From: JAGPFW01 sp964535155 | Lineage (GTDB): Bacteria; Patescibacteriota; WWE3; UBA101185; UBA10185 | DNA length: 9,452 nt | Assembly (NCBI GenBank): GCA_964535155.1 | Contig: CAZHSR010000035.1 | Span: 1 to 9,452 of the forward strand | Reading direction: 5' to 3' | Part shown: positions 1 through 5,573 of the stretch, in pieces | How the letters are laid out: each line of letters begins with the position of its first letter | How positions within the stretch are numbered: the stretch's first letter is position 1 | The notes under the pieces: generated by a model | What the model was told of the DNA's origin: nothing | Databases searched by the model: none | The model's input: only the letters and a program-made list of their open reading frames with translations | Translations under genes and position numbers: made by a program

Positions 1-149
1 CCTTCAACACGCATATGCACCCCGTCATTGCGGTTCACAACCCAGCCGTTGAGGCCATAAGCCTTAGCCAGCCGGTATACAAAGGGTCTGAAACCGACTC
101 CCTGAACCAATCCTTCAACCCTGATCTGCAGGGCAATATCAGCATCCAT
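1..149 (-). CDS. hypF: HypF-like carbamoyltransferase, N-terminal fragment (acylphosphatase domain), cut by the window edge
   Basis: Reading the minus strand from an ATG at 149 gives 49 codons that run off the left edge. Residues 8-49 look like an acylphosphatase domain. The motif VQGVGFRPFVYRLA has the glycine-rich loop and the Arg that binds the acyl phosphate, followed by a GWVVNRNDGV strand. The extended GFRPFVYRLA form is typical of HypF rather than of stand-alone acylphosphatases. HypF makes the thiocarbamate on HypE that becomes the cyanide ligands of [NiFe]-hydrogenases, in the cytoplasm. The rest of HypF (zinc-finger-like, YrdC and Kae1-like parts) would lie outside the window. No Shine-Dalgarno sequence or -10 box precedes the ATG, and its frame stays open upstream into the end of the polymerase gene, so the start is uncertain. 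G+C is about 53%, above the neighbours, and dinB stops only 22 bases away. A stand-alone acylphosphatase cannot be fully excluded. Confidence 0.8.
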   Translation of the reverse strand, partial: MDADIALQIRVEGLVQGVGFRPFVYRLAKAYGLNGWVVNRNDGVHMRVE

Positions 150-171
150 CGGGGGTCTTGTTAGCGGCTTG

Positions 172-1272
172 TTATTTAAATAAAATCCTGTAAATTTCCA
201 AAGTCCCATCCACATATTTGTCCAAGCTTTTGTGATCCTTCCAACGGGTTCCGTCCCTGTACAAAATATTTAAACTGAACTTTTTGGCTTTGTAGCCTTC
301 TCGCCTTAGCCGAATTGCGGTCTTCTCCACCAATTTATACAAAACTGGCGCTAAATCGGATTTTTTGGTCATTTTTCCTGGGATTGCAAACGAGTTTCCA
401 AATGATTTCTTTTTTGGTTCTAGAATCCCCTTTCGAAGGGACCCCGCCCCATCTTTTGAGAACCCGCTCAATGCCGAATTCTCCAAATCCCATCCATGGA
501 TTTTTAGATGCCAATAATAACCTTCAATAGAGCCAAAGGCACGACACAATTTTTGTATAGTCGCATGATAAAAGTCCAAAACCGTAAAAATTCCACCAGT
601 TGCCAGCCGTGAAGCATTTCCTGATTTTATTCCGCACAAATCGGTTAAATTTAGGTCTGCAAAAACCTCCAAAAAATTTGTGGAATCAATGGTGCGCAGG
701 CCATCAGGCTTTTGCAAGTTAGAGGCAGTCTTTGCCAAAAAAGTGTTGGGGGCAATTCCAATTGAAACCGTAATCCAGTCCCCTACTTTTGCTTTTATGT
801 CGGCCTTAATTTTTAGCGCGGTTTCTTGTGCCCCAATCCTAGCCGAAGGAGTTTTGGCTATATCTATGCAAAATTCGTCAATGGAATGTGGCGTCACTAA
901 AGGCGTGTAGGTAGTTAAAACGGTTTTTAAATTCTTGTGGACCGTACGGTATTTTGGAGGATCTGGTGGCAAAATTGCGATTTTTGGGGCGATTTTTTTG
1001 GCTTCATTAACGCGCATGCCTGTTTTTATGCCTAGCTTTTTTGCCTCAATGGAAGAGGCAATAATGGTGCCAGTTGGCCCTGTGTAGGCAGCTATTGCTA
1101 GGGGCCTTCCTCGTAGCGAAGGGTTGTACTGCTGTTCCACTGTGGCAAAGCAGGAGTTTATGTCTATGAAGAGTTTGGTTGGGGTGGCTGGGTTAAAGGG
1201 GAGGGTTTTGAGGCCGGTGAGGGTGGGGGTGGGCGTTGTTGGGTTGGCGGGGATGGAGTTGATGTTGTCCAT
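172..1272 (-). CDS. dinB: Y-family translesion DNA polymerase (DinB/UmuC type), C-terminus apparently shortened
   Basis: A 366-residue product that would copy past damaged template bases. The palm begins with FIDINSCFATVEQQ (metal ligand Asp37, steric-gate-like Phe42). The second catalytic motif is SIDEFCIDI (Asp132, Glu133), and VSIGIAPNTFLAK (169-181) is the usual Y-family signature. HhH-type thumb sequence follows, and a little-finger start KKSFGNSFAIP (288-298) resembles UmuC as much as DinB. The protein stops at TLEIYRILFK. Relatives normally continue for tens of residues through the last little-finger strand and a clamp-binding tail, so the end appears missing. Residues 1-33 are an added Thr/Pro-rich segment. 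I chose the ATG at 1272 rather than the one at 1329 because a TATAAT box sits 6 nt upstream, which makes a leaderless start, and the longer form would be coded across that promoter and a repeat box. Divergent from pyruvate kinase. Confidence 0.9.
   Translation of the reverse strand: MDNINSIPANPTTPTPTLTGLKTLPFNPATPTKLFIDINSCFATVEQQYNPSLRGRPLAIAAYTGPTGTIIASSIEAKKLGIKTGMRVNEAKKIAPKIAILPPDPPKYRTVHKNLKTVLTTYTPLVTPHSIDEFCIDIAKTPSARIGAQETALKIKADIKAKVGDWITVSIGIAPNTFLAKTASNLQKPDGLRTIDSTNFLEVFADLNLTDLCGIKSGNASRLATGGIFTVLDFYHATIQKLCRAFGSIEGYYWHLKIHGWDLENSALSGFSKDGAGSLRKGILEPKKKSFGNSFAIPGKMTKKSDLAPVLYKLVEKTAIRLRREGYKAKKFSLNILYRDGTRWKDHKSLDKYVDGTLEIYRILFK
1221..1252 (+). other. Potential G-quadruplex on the non-coding strand of the dinB 5' end
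   Basis: Guanine runs at 1221-1223, 1225-1229, 1231-1233 and 1241-1243 are separated by loops of 1, 1 and 7 bases, and a further run of four follows at 1249-1252. This fits the standard G3+N1-7 quadruplex pattern. The tract exists because the Thr/Pro-rich N-terminus of the polymerase is written with ACC and CCC codons, so it may be only a by-product of coding. It lies 20-50 bases inside the gene, on the template strand for dinB. Confidence 0.45.
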
Positions 1273-1278
1273 AGGTAT

Positions 1279-1284
1279 ATTATA
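1279..1284 (-). promoter_or_regulatory. -10 element of dinB, leaderless layout
   Basis: On the minus strand the hexamer TATAAT is preceded directly by TG and is followed by ATACCT and then the ATG at 1272. The 6-nt gap places the expected transcription start at or next to the start codon. No convincing -35 hexamer is seen at 16-19 bp. A GGATTATCC palindrome centred at 1315 lies 43 bp upstream of the start codon instead. Confidence 0.7.
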
Positions 1285-1309
1285 CACGAAGAAAGTACGA
1301 ATATATTCA

Positions 1310-1464
1310 GGGATAATCCTTACGCACAATGGAGGTATTTGCCTTTCTTATGGTGTGAAGTGCCATTCTTCCCAAGGATTATCCTTACCGATATGTGCCT
1401 TCCAGCCCTTTTTCACGGGAAGAAGTGCTGATTTCGTGAAGGATAATCCCTCGGACTATGTTCT
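1310..1464. repeat. Three-box palindrome array, copy 1 (dinB/pyruvate kinase intergenic region)
   Basis: Three copies of the palindrome core GGATWATCC are centred at 1315, 1380 and 1445, exactly 65 bp apart each time. The middle copy is the fullest, AAGGATTATCCTT (1374-1386). The left copy begins GGGATAATCC, and the right copy is followed by CTCGGACTATGT. The same order of elements recurs at 8971-9134: left box with extra G, a GTRAAGTSCCATT stretch just before the middle box, and a right box followed by CGGACTATGT. The array fills the gap between divergent genes. Its outer boxes lie 43 bp upstream of the dinB start and 39 bp upstream of the pyruvate kinase start. It could be a regulator-binding cluster or a copy of a dispersed element. 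No protein family can be assigned to the site. Confidence 0.85.
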
Positions 1465-1470
1465 ATGTGT

Positions 1471-1476
1471 TAAACT
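1471..1476 (+). promoter_or_regulatory. Probable -10 element of the pyruvate kinase gene
   Basis: TAAACT lies 7 nt before the ATG at 1484, close to the 6-nt leaderless layout of six other genes here. It is a weaker match to TATAAT than most of the others. The right-hand palindrome box is centred 26 bp upstream of its first base. No ribosome binding site is visible. Confidence 0.5.
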
Positions 1477-1483
1477 ATGTCTA

Positions 1484-2764
1484 ATGCCCACAAAATTCAC
1501 AAAAATAGTAGCCACAATAGGTCCCGCTTCGGAATCACCAGAGATGTTGGAGAAACTGGCTAAAGCTGGGGCAAATTTATTTCGGTTGAATACAAAGCAT
1601 AATTCCTTGGAGTGGCATTTGGAGGTAGTTAGCAGAATAAAAAATCTGTCAAAACAGCAATCTATTAATAGTCTCGCAGGAGGAATTGAGGCAAACGGAA
1701 GCGAGGATGCCCAAAACCCCGGCATAATCATAGACCTACAAGGACCAGAAGCAAATTCCCGCAACTCAAAAGAGTCAATGGAAGCTCCTTCCCTTTGTGA
1801 AAAGGATCTGGAAATTCTGCAAGCCTTCTCAAAAACGCCAAAATCCCATCCAGATTACATAGCACTTTCCTTTGTGCGGTCACAAAAGGATGTGACCACA
1901 CTCAAAACAGAACTGACCCGCCTAAATTTAAATTCCAGAATCATTGCCAAAATAGAAAACCAGGCAGGGCTAGACAACATTGACAAAATCCTCCAGGTTG
2001 CAGATGCCGTCATGATAGCAAGAGGCGACTTGGGGAACGAGACCCCTCCAGAGAAAATCCCTTACCTACAGAAAATAATCATTAATAAATGTCGTGCTCA
2101 GGCAAAGCCTGTAATTGTGGCAACGGAAATGCTTTTATCAATGGTAGAAAAGCCTGTTCCAACTCGTGCGGAAGTTGCTGATGTCGCCAATGCCGTTTAT
2201 GACCGTACTGACGCGGTTATGCTCTCGGAGGAGACTGCAATTGGCAAACATCCGTTGGAGGCGGTGGAAACAATGGTAAGGGTTGTGGCTTTTAATGAGC
2301 ATCAAGCGCTTTTGCAGGGCTCTGCTTCCACTGGTTCTTTTGGTAGCACGGGTTCTTTAGGGATGGATTTTATGCCCGATTCACTGGATCAAACTCATGC
2401 AATTGTAAAGTCCGCTTTAAGCATGTTGGAGCCATTTAGTGGGGTCGCGGTTTCAAAATTGATTGTAGGTACGCAAACGGGTTATACCGCGCAGGTTTTT
2501 TCCAGTTTTAGGCCTCGGGTGCAGGTTTTGGCTTTAAGTGACAAGTTGGACACGGTTGGAGCTTTGGGGTTGTCTTTTGGGGTTGAGCCAGTTTTTGTTG
2601 ACAGCAAAACAATGGAAGAGGGTTCCGCCGATCCAGAGATTTTGTTGGCTTACTTGAAGGGATTAGGTCTGCTGGAAAGTGGCGATATGGCTTTGTTGGT
2701 GCAGGGGCAAAGGACAAATGATCCTGGGAAGACTAATTCGGTTGTGGTTTTGGGGGTTAGGTAA
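1484..2764 (+). CDS. pyk: Pyruvate kinase-like protein lacking the B domain
   Basis: A 426-residue protein of the pyruvate kinase family, which converts phosphoenolpyruvate and ADP to pyruvate and ATP in the last step of glycolysis. The A domain begins TKIVATIGPASESPEMLEKL. Matches to catalytic motifs include Arg34 and Asn36 (RLN), Asp84 (DLQGPE), Lys156 and Glu158 (AKIENQAG), Asp182 (ARGDLG), Thr214 (ATEML) and Ser248/Glu250 (MLSEETAIG). Residues 305-426 form the C domain, ending DPGKTNSVVVLGVR. The mobile B domain that normally sits between DLQGP and the LTEKD-like motif is absent. Only about 18 residues (89-106) join them, and the Arg that usually follows GPxI is lost. The usual Ser in RLNFSH is Lys38, and the usual Gly in LSGET is Glu249. 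A Ser/Gly-rich insert (278-293) separates the A and C domains. The longer open frame from 1124 was rejected because it is antisense to dinB. Catalytic activity is uncertain. Confidence 0.88.
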   Translation: MPTKFTKIVATIGPASESPEMLEKLAKAGANLFRLNTKHNSLEWHLEVVSRIKNLSKQQSINSLAGGIEANGSEDAQNPGIIIDLQGPEANSRNSKESMEAPSLCEKDLEILQAFSKTPKSHPDYIALSFVRSQKDVTTLKTELTRLNLNSRIIAKIENQAGLDNIDKILQVADAVMIARGDLGNETPPEKIPYLQKIIINKCRAQAKPVIVATEMLLSMVEKPVPTRAEVADVANAVYDRTDAVMLSEETAIGKHPLEAVETMVRVVAFNEHQALLQGSASTGSFGSTGSLGMDFMPDSLDQTHAIVKSALSMLEPFSGVAVSKLIVGTQTGYTAQVFSSFRPRVQVLALSDKLDTVGALGLSFGVEPVFVDSKTMEEGSADPEILLAYLKGLGLLESGDMALLVQGQRTNDPGKTNSVVVLGVR

Positions 2765-2775
2765 GCTTTTTCCTT

Positions 2776-3069
2776 TTAATTTCCCTCCATATCGCTTTCC
2801 CCCACTCCCCCATCCAAATCATCCCTAATTTTCTCAAACTCATTTTCTGCTTGGGTTAACCTTGCCTGACATTTTTCAATCAAATCTTTTCCTTTTCGCA
2901 GCTTCTCCAAGCCCTCGTCCAGGTCAATGTCGGGGTTTTGAAACCATCGATTGATTTCTTCCAGTTCTGCAATTCCTTTTTTAAAATCAAATTTTTCTTC
3001 GTTGGACGGGTTTTGTGTACCTTTATTCAATTTTTCCTCTTTGGAAGAGGTTTGCGCCTTTTTTACCAT
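2776..3069 (-). CDS. xseB: Exodeoxyribonuclease VII small subunit
   Basis: A 97-residue product. Residues 27-82 fit the XseB helical hairpin: FDFKKGIAELEEINRWFQNPDIDLDEGLEKL and then a long second helix ending with LTQAENEFEKI. XseB subunits coat the large subunit and regulate degradation of single-stranded DNA from both ends to short oligonucleotides. The first 26 residues form a polar, Lys/Glu-rich extension, and the tail is acidic. The gene lies 40 bases downstream of xseA on the same strand, with an AAAGGA ribosome binding site (complement of 3074-3079) 4 nt before the ATG, so it is probably translated from the xseA transcript. It converges on pyruvate kinase with only 11 bases between stop codons, leaving no room for a terminator, so the two transcripts probably overlap. 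Confidence 0.88.
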   Translation of the reverse strand: MVKKAQTSSKEEKLNKGTQNPSNEEKFDFKKGIAELEEINRWFQNPDIDLDEGLEKLRKGKDLIEKCQARLTQAENEFEKIRDDLDGGVGESDMEGN

Positions 3070-3109
3070 TTTTTCCTTTCTAAATTTTCGCTTATCCTTA
3101 TTAAACCAA

Positions 3110-4324
3110 TTACTTTGTTACCTTGCTTTTTACCTTTCCATCCCAAAACTCACTCTCCAATATATTATCACTTACCAAATCCTTTGCCGACTTTATAACT
3201 TTTCCAGTGGCATCCCGCGTTATTGTGTAGCCCTGCCTCAGCTTTTTTTGCGGATCCATTGCATCTAAAACCTTTGCCAAGTATTCCAACTTCAATTTGT
3301 ATTGCACCATTAGTTGTGAGGACTGGTTTTTAATCGATGAGGTGACCGCCCCCAAAGAAGTTTTTGCTTTTGTAACAGCCCTTTCAAAGCTGCGCGACAT
3401 CCTTTCGGTTTGGAGGTCTAGGAATTCAGATGAGCCTACTAAGGCGGTATTGTAGGCAGAAAAAATATCCCTTTTTGCTAAAGCTAAAACTTGAGTAGCT
3501 TCGTGCCAGTCTTTGGAAACCATTTTGCCCGCGTCAGTTGGAGTGGAAGCGCGAATATCGGCGACCATATCGCAAATGGTAAAGTCTCGCTCGTGGCCAA
3601 TGGCAGAAAGCACGGGAATTTTGGAGGAAAACACTGCCCTGGCAACGATTTCGGAGTTAAAAGCTTGTAAGCTTTCCAAACTGCCTCCACCACGGGTTAT
3701 GGTAAGGATGTCTAAGTCTATAGGGTTTTCATTAAAATAGCGGATTGCCCGTGCCACATTTTCGGCTGATTTAAGGCCTTCAACACGAACATCATAAAAA
3801 TAAACCTTGTAGCCATAGTTACCAAGGTGAGTTTCAAAATCCTTTTTGGCATCGCTGTTGTCGGCCGTAATGAGGCCAATGGTTTTGGGGTATGTGGGTA
3901 GGAGGCGCTTTCTTTGTGGGGCAAAAAGCCCTTCGCCTGATAATTTCTTTTTTAAATCTTCAAAAGCTTTTTGCAAAGCCCCTTCTCCAGTGGGAATAAT
4001 GTTGTCTGCAACATAAGTAAATTTTCCACTTGGCTTGTAAATATTTGGGTAGCCAGACATTTTAATTTGCATGCCTGGTTCTAATTTGAGACCCAATCGA
4101 TTGTAGTTAAAGCGCCAAATGACGCATTCCAACTTGGCTTGTTCGGTTTCATCAGAGACGGTAAAAAAGATGGAGTTTCCAGCGCGGTCGGAAACGGAGC
4201 TGACTTCGCCAGTAATGCTGAAGTTGAGGGGTTTTATGTAGTTGTTGAGGAGTTCAAGGTAGTCGCTGACGGAGATGATGCGGTCGGTGTAGTCTTGGTT
4301 TGGTACTGATGCTGTGATAGACAT
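3110..4324 (-). CDS. xseA: Exodeoxyribonuclease VII large subunit
   Basis: A 404-residue catalytic subunit of exonuclease VII, somewhat shorter than the roughly 450 residues usual for the family. An N-terminal OB fold (about 16-110) is expected to bind single-stranded DNA. The catalytic core (about 115-270) contains ITRGGGSLESLQAFNSEIVA (209-228), IPVLSAIGHERDFT (236-249) and ADIRASTPTDA (255-265), all hallmark XseA motifs. Residues 270-365 are long helices that would carry XseB. A short C-terminal segment, LRQGYTITRDATGKVI, matches the usual family ending. The start at 4324 is supported by TATAAT 6 nt upstream with no ribosome binding site, again a leaderless layout. The enzyme acts with XseB in mismatch and crosslink repair, which fits the neighbouring polymerase and ligase. 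Divergent from the 4420-4887 gene. Confidence 0.95.
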   Translation of the reverse strand: MSITASVPNQDYTDRIISVSDYLELLNNYIKPLNFSITGEVSSVSDRAGNSIFFTVSDETEQAKLECVIWRFNYNRLGLKLEPGMQIKMSGYPNIYKPSGKFTYVADNIIPTGEGALQKAFEDLKKKLSGEGLFAPQRKRLLPTYPKTIGLITADNSDAKKDFETHLGNYGYKVYFYDVRVEGLKSAENVARAIRYFNENPIDLDILTITRGGGSLESLQAFNSEIVARAVFSSKIPVLSAIGHERDFTICDMVADIRASTPTDAGKMVSKDWHEATQVLALAKRDIFSAYNTALVGSSEFLDLQTERMSRSFERAVTKAKTSLGAVTSSIKNQSSQLMVQYKLKLEYLAKVLDAMDPQKKLRQGYTITRDATGKVIKSAKDLVSDNILESEFWDGKVKSKVTK

Positions 4325-4330
4325 GGAGCA

Positions 4331-4336
4331 ATTATA
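4331..4336 (-). promoter_or_regulatory. -10 element of xseA, leaderless layout
   Basis: TATAAT on the minus strand, preceded directly by TG, with GCTCC plus one T filling the 6 nt before the ATG at 4324. No clear -35 hexamer. It lies back-to-back with the plus-strand -10 at 4373-4378, 36 bp away. Confidence 0.7.
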
Positions 4337-4372
4337 CAGGTTCTTGAGTAGTCTTATTGCGGTTGAAGTTAC

Positions 4373-4378
4373 TATAAG
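4373..4378 (+). promoter_or_regulatory. Probable -10 element of the tandem-repeat protein gene
   Basis: TATAAG predicts transcription from about 4385, which gives a leader of about 35 nt before the ATG at 4420. An ATG at 4384 lies 5 nt after the hexamer and is in frame, so a leaderless start adding 12 residues is also possible. The strong ribosome binding site at 4405-4411 makes 4420 the better choice. Confidence 0.5.
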
Positions 4379-4404
4379 GTAATATGCAGGAAGTCTTTGA
4401 CATT

Positions 4405-4411
4405 AAGGAGG
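4405..4411 (+). promoter_or_regulatory. Strong Shine-Dalgarno sequence deciding the start of the 4420 gene
   Basis: AAGGAGG sits 8 nt before the ATG at 4420, a near-perfect match to the anti-Shine-Dalgarno end of 16S rRNA. It contrasts with most first genes in this window, which have no ribosome binding site. Confidence 0.8.
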
Positions 4412-4419
4412 AGGAGAAA

Positions 4420-4887
4420 ATGGCTACGAAAAAGAAAAAGCATTGTAGGACAGTTCCATTTTTGGTTCGCGACCTTCAAGATGCGTTGCGAAGGCCTGGA
4501 CGGAATCGGGAGCGAATTCGGGATCTGGTTTCTGAAATTAGAACTTTGCACCCAGATCTTGATTTACGCAAAATTCTGGATGATTTGATGTCGGAAGTTC
4601 GATCTGGGCGCCCCGTAGAAAGTTTTGCCGCAAGAATACGGACGGACTATTTGGAGTCTCGTTGCCCCACAGTCCCAAAGCTTGTGACCGCGTTATCTGC
4701 GGAATTGGCAAAGCCTTGTCCGAGGATCAATTGTCTTAAGTGCCTCATCGGGAAAATTCGGGTCCTTAAGCCCGATACCGATTTGAAGGCGTTTCTAGGC
4801 GATTTGGAAAAGGACTTGGAGGCAGAAATGGAACGCGAGGATTTTCTTGCTTTCCATGATCGCTTGGAAAAAGACTATATCTGTTAG
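4420..4887 (+). CDS. Basic helical protein made of two tandem ~73-residue repeats, function unknown
   Basis: I do not recognise this 155-residue protein. After a basic head (MATKKKKH) it consists of two copies of one unit. Copy 1 (from Cys9) begins CRTVPFLVRDLQDAL and copy 2 (from Cys82) begins CPTVPKLVTALSAEL. Each then has a matching segment, EIRTLHPDLDLRKILDDL in copy 1 and KIRVLKPDTDLKAFLGDL in copy 2. Each ends with a FxxRxxxDY-like motif: FAARIRTDY, and FHDRLEKDY (a few residues longer overall). The spacing of leucines and charged residues suggests all-helical units. Cysteines are frequent in copy 2 (82, 100, 106, 109, 155), but no standard zinc motif is complete. It has its own promoter, a strong ribosome binding site and a strong terminator, which suggests a well-expressed single-gene unit. 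The Lys-rich head would suit nucleic acid binding, but that is a guess. Confidence 0.8.
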   Translation: MATKKKKHCRTVPFLVRDLQDALRRPGRNRERIRDLVSEIRTLHPDLDLRKILDDLMSEVRSGRPVESFAARIRTDYLESRCPTVPKLVTALSAELAKPCPRINCLKCLIGKIRVLKPDTDLKAFLGDLEKDLEAEMEREDFLAFHDRLEKDYIC

Positions 4888-4912
4888 AGTAAATTTTTTT
4901 TGGTTACCTTTT

Positions 4913-4948
4913 AAGGTCTAGGTGTTTTTTTCACCCTAGACCTTTTTT
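4913..4948 (+). terminator. Intrinsic terminator after the tandem-repeat protein gene
   Basis: AAGGTCTAGGTG (4913-4924) pairs with CACCCTAGACCTT (4932-4944), with one bulged C and a loop of seven T. The 3' arm runs into six T (4943-4948). It lies 25 bases after the stop codon at 4887. Confidence 0.88.
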
Positions 4949-5033
4949 CATGTATCAAAGATATATCTCTATGTGTGAAATATTTCCCCATTTCTTTGGT
5001 TGAAAAGAATATTTTCTATCTTAAAAATCAATG

Positions 5034-5039
5034 TATAAT
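5034..5039 (+). promoter_or_regulatory. -10 element deciding the start of the 5046 gene, leaderless layout
   Basis: TATAAT, preceded directly by TG, then ATAACA, then the ATG at 5046. This 6-nt gap favours 5046 over the in-frame ATG at 5031, which lies upstream of the hexamer and so outside the predicted transcript. Confidence 0.72.
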
Positions 5040-5045
5040 ATAACA

Positions 5046-5432
5046 ATGCCCAAAGACAAAACCTTTAAAAAAGAAGCATTTAAAATCTACTGTGCCTTAA
5101 GAAATAAGAGTGTTTTTTGCCCTGCCTTAAATGAGGACGTATTTTTTACCCTGTTGGGATGGAATCATTTGGTGGGGAATGAGAGTAAGCATCGCCACCC
5201 AAAAGATGTTTTTAGAAGATTAAAGTTGTTACCTTTAGCAGAAAAAATTTTAGTAAAAGCTGGAACAATACAAAGCATCAGAACAGTTAAGGGACAAGTC
5301 ATGTATGGTTTGGATTCCATAGAAAGTATAGAAATAAATGGAAATCAAGTATTAACAAAAGTTAGAGTGATTGTGGTAGATACTAAAACTGGAAAAAAGT
5401 TTTTATCAATAATGGATAGGAAAATGCTTTAA
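5046..5432 (+). CDS. Small protein of unknown function, possibly a BECR-type RNase-like protein
   Basis: A 128-residue, Lys-rich protein. The first half looks helical and holds a cluster of conserved-looking polar residues: GWNHL (38-42), HRHPKDVFRRLKLLPLAEKIL (49-69). The second half reads as beta strands: VMYGLDSIESIEI, LTKVRVIVVDTKTGKKFLSIMDRK. Helices with a His/Lys-rich motif followed by a sheet ending in a KFLSIMD-like strand resembles the phage Barnase-EndoU-colicin-RelE (BECR) nuclease-like families found in mobile and toxin loci. That is only an impression from layout, and no catalytic set is proven. It has its own leaderless promoter, is insulated upstream by the 4913-4948 terminator, and is followed 2 bases after its stop by a structured inverted repeat. 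It is more A+T-rich than the gene before it, which may hint at separate origin. No antitoxin partner is evident. Confidence 0.72.
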   Translation: MPKDKTFKKEAFKIYCALRNKSVFCPALNEDVFFTLLGWNHLVGNESKHRHPKDVFRRLKLLPLAEKILVKAGTIQSIRTVKGQVMYGLDSIESIEINGNQVLTKVRVIVVDTKTGKKFLSIMDRKML

Positions 5433-5434
5433 GT

Positions 5435-5505
5435 TGTGAGACGCCTCACGCTTTGGTCTTTTAGACGTTGGCATTCTGAAGGTTGTAATAACCTTTCGTC
5501 TCACA
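5435..5505 (+). other. Structured inverted repeat, possible 3' UTR element or small RNA
   Basis: TGTGAGACG (5435-5443) is perfectly complementary to CGTCTCACA (5497-5505). Inside, GAAGGTT (5478-5484) and AACCTTT (5490-5496) form a hairpin with a GTAAT loop that abuts the outer stem, and GTCT/AGAC (5456-5459/5463-5466) can form a third, small hairpin. The result is a plausible three-way junction of 71 nt. A competing hairpin, GTGAG (5436-5440) with CTCAC (5445-5449), would break the outer stem, and a second AGACG (5463-5467) could also pair with CGTCT (5497-5501). No T-run follows, so it is not an ordinary terminator. No known RNA family is recognised. Confidence 0.6.
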
Positions 5506-5561
5506 TAGATATTATCCAATTTTGGTGTGTTTTTGTCAAATTTTTATATCCATTTCCATGT

Positions 5562-5567
5562 TAAAAT
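5562..5567 (+). promoter_or_regulatory. -10 element of the histidine phosphatase gene, leaderless layout
   Basis: TAAAAT with an extended TGT just before it, then AACCCC, then the ATG at 5574. The 24 bases from 5556 to 5579 differ at only two positions from the equivalent region of the membrane protein gene (complement of 8934-8957). TTGTCA at 5533-5538 is too far upstream (23 bp) to be a normal -35 element. Confidence 0.7.
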
Positions 5568-5573
5568 AACCCC

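Noticed and set aside
1273..1329. Longer dinB start at 1329 adding 19 residues
   Set aside because: The extra codons cover the TATAAT promoter and the left palindrome box, and a leaderless ATG at 1272 fits the pattern of other genes.
1310..1464. Palindrome arrays as a CRISPR array
   Set aside because: The repeat is only about 13 bp with spacers over 50 bp, there are three units, spacers are partly alike between arrays, and no cas gene is near.
1124..1483. N-terminal extension of the pyruvate kinase frame starting at 1124
   Set aside because: It runs antisense through the dinB 5' end and across the palindrome array, and has no kinase-like sequence before MPTKFTKIVATIGPASE.
5435..5505. Inverted repeat as a tRNA or an integron attC site
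   Set aside because: No T-loop or D-loop consensus on either strand, the outer stem has 9 pairs, and the GTTRRRY/RYYYAAC core of attC is absent.
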